Part shown: in pieces, positions 61,788 to 64,000 of the stretch
Numbering within the stretch: the stretch's first letter is position 1
Layout of the letters: each line of letters opens with the position of its first letter
Assembly (NCBI GenBank): GCA_027625095.1
Contig: JAQBXN010000023.1
Coordinates: 1-64,000 of the forward strand
Origin: Planctomycetota bacterium
GTDB lineage: Bacteria; Planctomycetota; PUPC01; JACPCR01
Direction: 5' to 3'
Length of the DNA stretch: 64,000 bases
Translations under genes and position numbers: made by a program
Notes under the pieces: model-generated
Databases searched by the model: none
Seen by the model: the letters and a program-made list of their open reading frames with translations, nothing else
What the model was told of the DNA's origin: nothing

Positions 61788-62687
61788 ATGCCTGTAGGCG
61801 ATTCCCACTATCTTGATCCGGACATCCTTCGACAGCTCCCCAACATGGAGCTGTTGGCCAGGCGGCTCGTGGAGGGACTATTCGTCGGATACCACAAAAG
61901 CCCGTTCTTCGGATACAGTGTTGAGTTCGTCGACCACCGTGAATACGTTCGGGGCGACGATGTGCGCAACATCGACTGGCGGGTCTGGGCGCGCAAGAAC
62001 AAGTACTACATCAAGCGCTTCGAGATGGAGAGCCAACTCAAGGCGCAGATCATTCTCGATACGTCCAAATCCATGGACTATGGCGAGGGCCGGCTCACCA
62101 AGCTGCAGTACGCTTCATACCTTGCCGCCAGCCTGGTCTATATGGTCATTCATCAGAACGACATGGCGGGATTGGTAACCTTCGACGGTGAAATCAAGAC
62201 CTACCTGCCACCACGCGGGTCTCGTTCGCACATGCGAGCCATCTTGAAGGTTCTGGAAAATGTTCAGCCCGGGCCGGCTACTAACGTGCCACAAGTCTGT
62301 CATCACCTGGCTGAAACGATGAAGGCCAGGAGCATGGTCATTCTCATCAGCGACCTCCTCGATGATGAAGAGGAGATCATTAATGCGCTTCGCCATTTCC
62401 AGCACAGGAAGCACGACGTTGTTGTCTTTCACGTGCTCGACGACAGCGAGCTGGATTTGCCGTTCGAAGAGCTGTCGAATTTCCGGGATCTTGAAAGCGG
62501 CCGCCGGGTGGCAGTCGATCCCGCAACTTTCCGGGGCGAGTACCGCAATCGAGTCTCAGAATTTTGTGAATCTCTCAAGTCCGGCTGCCGGCAGACGGAC
62601 ATCGATTACATGCTGCTTCGGTCTTCCGCCCCCATTGAGACCGCTCTAACCGAATACCTGCATTTCCGCGCCCGGAGGTCTCGTTGA
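61788..62687 (+). CDS. DUF58 protein (VWA-related), Bat operon
   Basis: A 299-residue DUF58 protein. The N-terminal part carries GYHKSPFFGYSVEFVDHREY and the DDVRNIDWRVWARKNKYYIK signature of the family. The VWA-like metal site is visible as LDTSKSMDYG (D-x-S-x-S), with TFDGEIKTYLPPRG later. DUF58 proteins are soluble partners of MoxR ATPases. Its stop overlaps the TTG start of the BatA gene (TTGA at 62684-62687), so the two are coupled. The leader is the palindromic array, which may affect its translation. Confidence 0.92.
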   Translation: MPVGDSHYLDPDILRQLPNMELLARRLVEGLFVGYHKSPFFGYSVEFVDHREYVRGDDVRNIDWRVWARKNKYYIKRFEMESQLKAQIILDTSKSMDYGEGRLTKLQYASYLAASLVYMVIHQNDMAGLVTFDGEIKTYLPPRGSRSHMRAILKVLENVQPGPATNVPQVCHHLAETMKARSMVILISDLLDDEEEIINALRHFQHRKHDVVVFHVLDDSELDLPFEELSNFRDLESGRRVAVDPATFRGEYRNRVSEFCESLKSGCRQTDIDYMLLRSSAPIETALTEYLHFRARRSR

Positions 62688-64000
62688 GCATTCTCAATCC
62701 TCTCTTTCTGTGGGGCCTGCTGGCGCTCGGTGTTCCTATTGTGCTGCACCTGATCCAGCGGCAGCGCTATCCGGAACGGGCGTTTACCACGCTTCGCTTC
62801 TTCGACAAGACGATCAAGCACAATGTCATCCAACGGCGATTCGTCGACCGGCTGCTTCTGATATTGAGACTTGCATTGCTGGCGCTCCTCGCACTCGCGC
62901 TCGCACGTCCGTTTGGCCTGGGCATTGGCGAGAAGCGAATGTCGTTGGCGATCTTGCTCGACAACTCCCCCAGCATGGGGCGACCGGGTACCGATGGTAA
63001 GACTCTTTTCGAGGAGGCGAAGCTGGCAGCAATTTCGGCGTTGAAGGAACTGTCGCCGGGTGACCGTGCGGAAGTGCTGTTGACCTCACCGGCAACGCCC
63101 GCCTTCACCAAAGATCGCAAGCTCGTCGAAGAACAGTTGAAGGGACGCAAGGGCCAACCGACCGGCCTCCTGGTGAAAACCGAAAACGGATTTTCTGCTG
63201 CAAGCGCATCCCTCTCACGGATTCCCGAGGAAGTTCAAGCCTTCATGGCCGATGTCCCCGAGGAAACCGCTCTGGCCGTCGACGGCATTGGATTGGCCGA
63301 ACACCAAGGTCTTTCTGACGACCACGAGGCCCTCGTACGACTGGTCGAAAACGCAAGCCTTTCACAGCAACAGGGTGATGCTTCAACGGCCGCATCCAGA
63401 GCGACGTCACTCCTGGAGAGATCAAAAGACGGTGACCGTTCGATTATTGTTTTCACTGATATGCAGAACACAGACTGGGCTCAAAAATCGGAAATCGATC
63501 TAAAAAGTCTGCGCCTTACGGTGTTTGGAATCGCCGGCAAAGGCCAGGAAAAAAGCAACCTGGCTATCAAAGATTGCATAGTGCCACAAAGGGAAGTGCG
63601 ATTCGGAGAGCGAGTCACCTGCACTGCCCTTATCCACAACTACGGCCCGAAAACTTCCCCTGCTTCAACTCTCTTGAATGTTCAGACAGCCGGACAGAAG
63701 CAGCCATCACAGACAGCTGTTCCTGCTATAGCGCCCGGCGGGACGGAAGCAGTTCCATTCACCATTACTGCGATGTCTCGTGGCCGGACTGTCCATTGCT
63801 CGATTTCACTGGAAGGCTCGGGTGATTCCTTCGTCTACGACGATGCCAGACACTTTCAGATTCCCGTGCGTCCACCGATGACCGTGCTCTGTGTCAATGG
63901 ATTTTCCGGAGCGAATCCAGGCGAACGATCCGGTTTCTTCGTGACCAACGCGCTTTCCCCGAGGTCAGCCTCTGCAAAGGTGTTTGCGGAAGTCAACGAG
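62684..64000 (+). CDS. BatA-like membrane protein with VWA domain, cut by the window end
   Basis: The first 439 codons of a gene that runs past 64000 without a stop. The N-terminus is the BatA aerotolerance domain (LSILNPLFLWGLLALGVPIVLHLIQR) with the RYPERAFTTLRFF motif and a second membrane helix (LLLILRLALLALLALALARP). Residues about 85-270 form a VWA domain with the metal-site LLDNSPSMG. After it comes a beta-rich part (from about 285). TTG 62684 is the start, with GGAGG (62674-62678) five bases upstream, and it overlaps the DUF58 stop by TTGA. It completes the MoxR-DUF58-BatA operon, likely an envelope complex responding to stress. Confidence 0.92.
   Translation, partial: MSILNPLFLWGLLALGVPIVLHLIQRQRYPERAFTTLRFFDKTIKHNVIQRRFVDRLLLILRLALLALLALALARPFGLGIGEKRMSLAILLDNSPSMGRPGTDGKTLFEEAKLAAISALKELSPGDRAEVLLTSPATPAFTKDRKLVEEQLKGRKGQPTGLLVKTENGFSAASASLSRIPEEVQAFMADVPEETALAVDGIGLAEHQGLSDDHEALVRLVENASLSQQQGDASTAASRATSLLERSKDGDRSIIVFTDMQNTDWAQKSEIDLKSLRLTVFGIAGKGQEKSNLAIKDCIVPQREVRFGERVTCTALIHNYGPKTSPASTLLNVQTAGQKQPSQTAVPAIAPGGTEAVPFTITAMSRGRTVHCSISLEGSGDSFVYDDARHFQIPVRPPMTVLCVNGFSGANPGERSGFFVTNALSPRSASAKVFAEVNE

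Overview
The window is a bacterial chromosome segment of moderately high GC, about 95 percent coding, with around 40 protein genes, one tRNA gene, no rRNA, no insertion sequence and no CRISPR array. The gene content suggests a member of the PVC group, most likely Verrucomicrobiota or a near relative. It holds several secreted Gfo/Idh/MocA oxidoreductases with twin-arginine signals, a ThuA-DUF1080-HEAT fusion, a DUF6259-like glycosidase, PQQ-type propellers, a MoxR-DUF58-BatA operon, a very large modular exported protein, and short palindromic or simple-word repeats between genes. The assignment is an inference from gene families; no rRNA is present to confirm it.

Layout. 1-7.6 kb (minus): secA followed by two exported TPR proteins. 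7.6-16.2 kb: a GT-C membrane glycosyltransferase, a TIM-barrel sugar isomerase/epimerase, a membrane protein with an STN-like domain, a repetitive Thr/Ser-rich exported protein with a strong terminator, a LOG-family protein and ApbE. 16.3-26.1 kb (plus): a carbohydrate cluster of ThuA-DUF1080-HEAT protein, Tat oxidoreductase, four-helix-bundle (IVP) protein, second Tat oxidoreductase and HEAT protein; both HEAT proteins end in the same unnamed module. 26.1-32.1 kb: Uma2, a compact cinA-like / tRNA-Cys / RNB-exoribonuclease unit, xylose isomerase, a methyltransferase and a VTT membrane protein. 32.5-37.1 kb: a receiver-GAF-histidine kinase followed by an unusual protein that joins an FlhF-like N-terminus, two CDC48-type AAA+ modules and a receiver domain, interrupted by an apparent -1 frameshift at A6C; then a DinB-family protein. 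37.2-46.4 kb: a PhyH-type oxygenase, the 2193-residue secreted protein, a DUF433/DUF5615 toxin-antitoxin-like pair with a damaged toxin end, and a JmjC/cupin-like oxygenase. 46.5-51.8 kb: exonuclease-DinG helicase, arabinose-5-phosphate isomerase and a nucleotidyltransferase-HD protein. 52-64 kb (plus): a Tat alkaline-phosphatase-fold protein coupled to a membrane protein, an oxidoreductase and NAD-epimerase, a PQQ propeller, a DUF6259-like lipoprotein, and the MoxR-DUF58-BatA operon, which runs off the end.

How the parts fit. The oxidoreductases, DUF1080 protein and TIM-barrel isomerases fit the 3-keto-glycoside route of sugar cleavage (oxidise C3, cleave, then reduce or isomerise), carried out largely outside the cytoplasm. 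XylA and the arabinose-5-phosphate isomerase feed pentose and Kdo metabolism. The kinase and AAA+-receiver neighbours look like a signalling pair in which phosphorylation could control a CDC48-like unfoldase; this is the most unusual system in the window.
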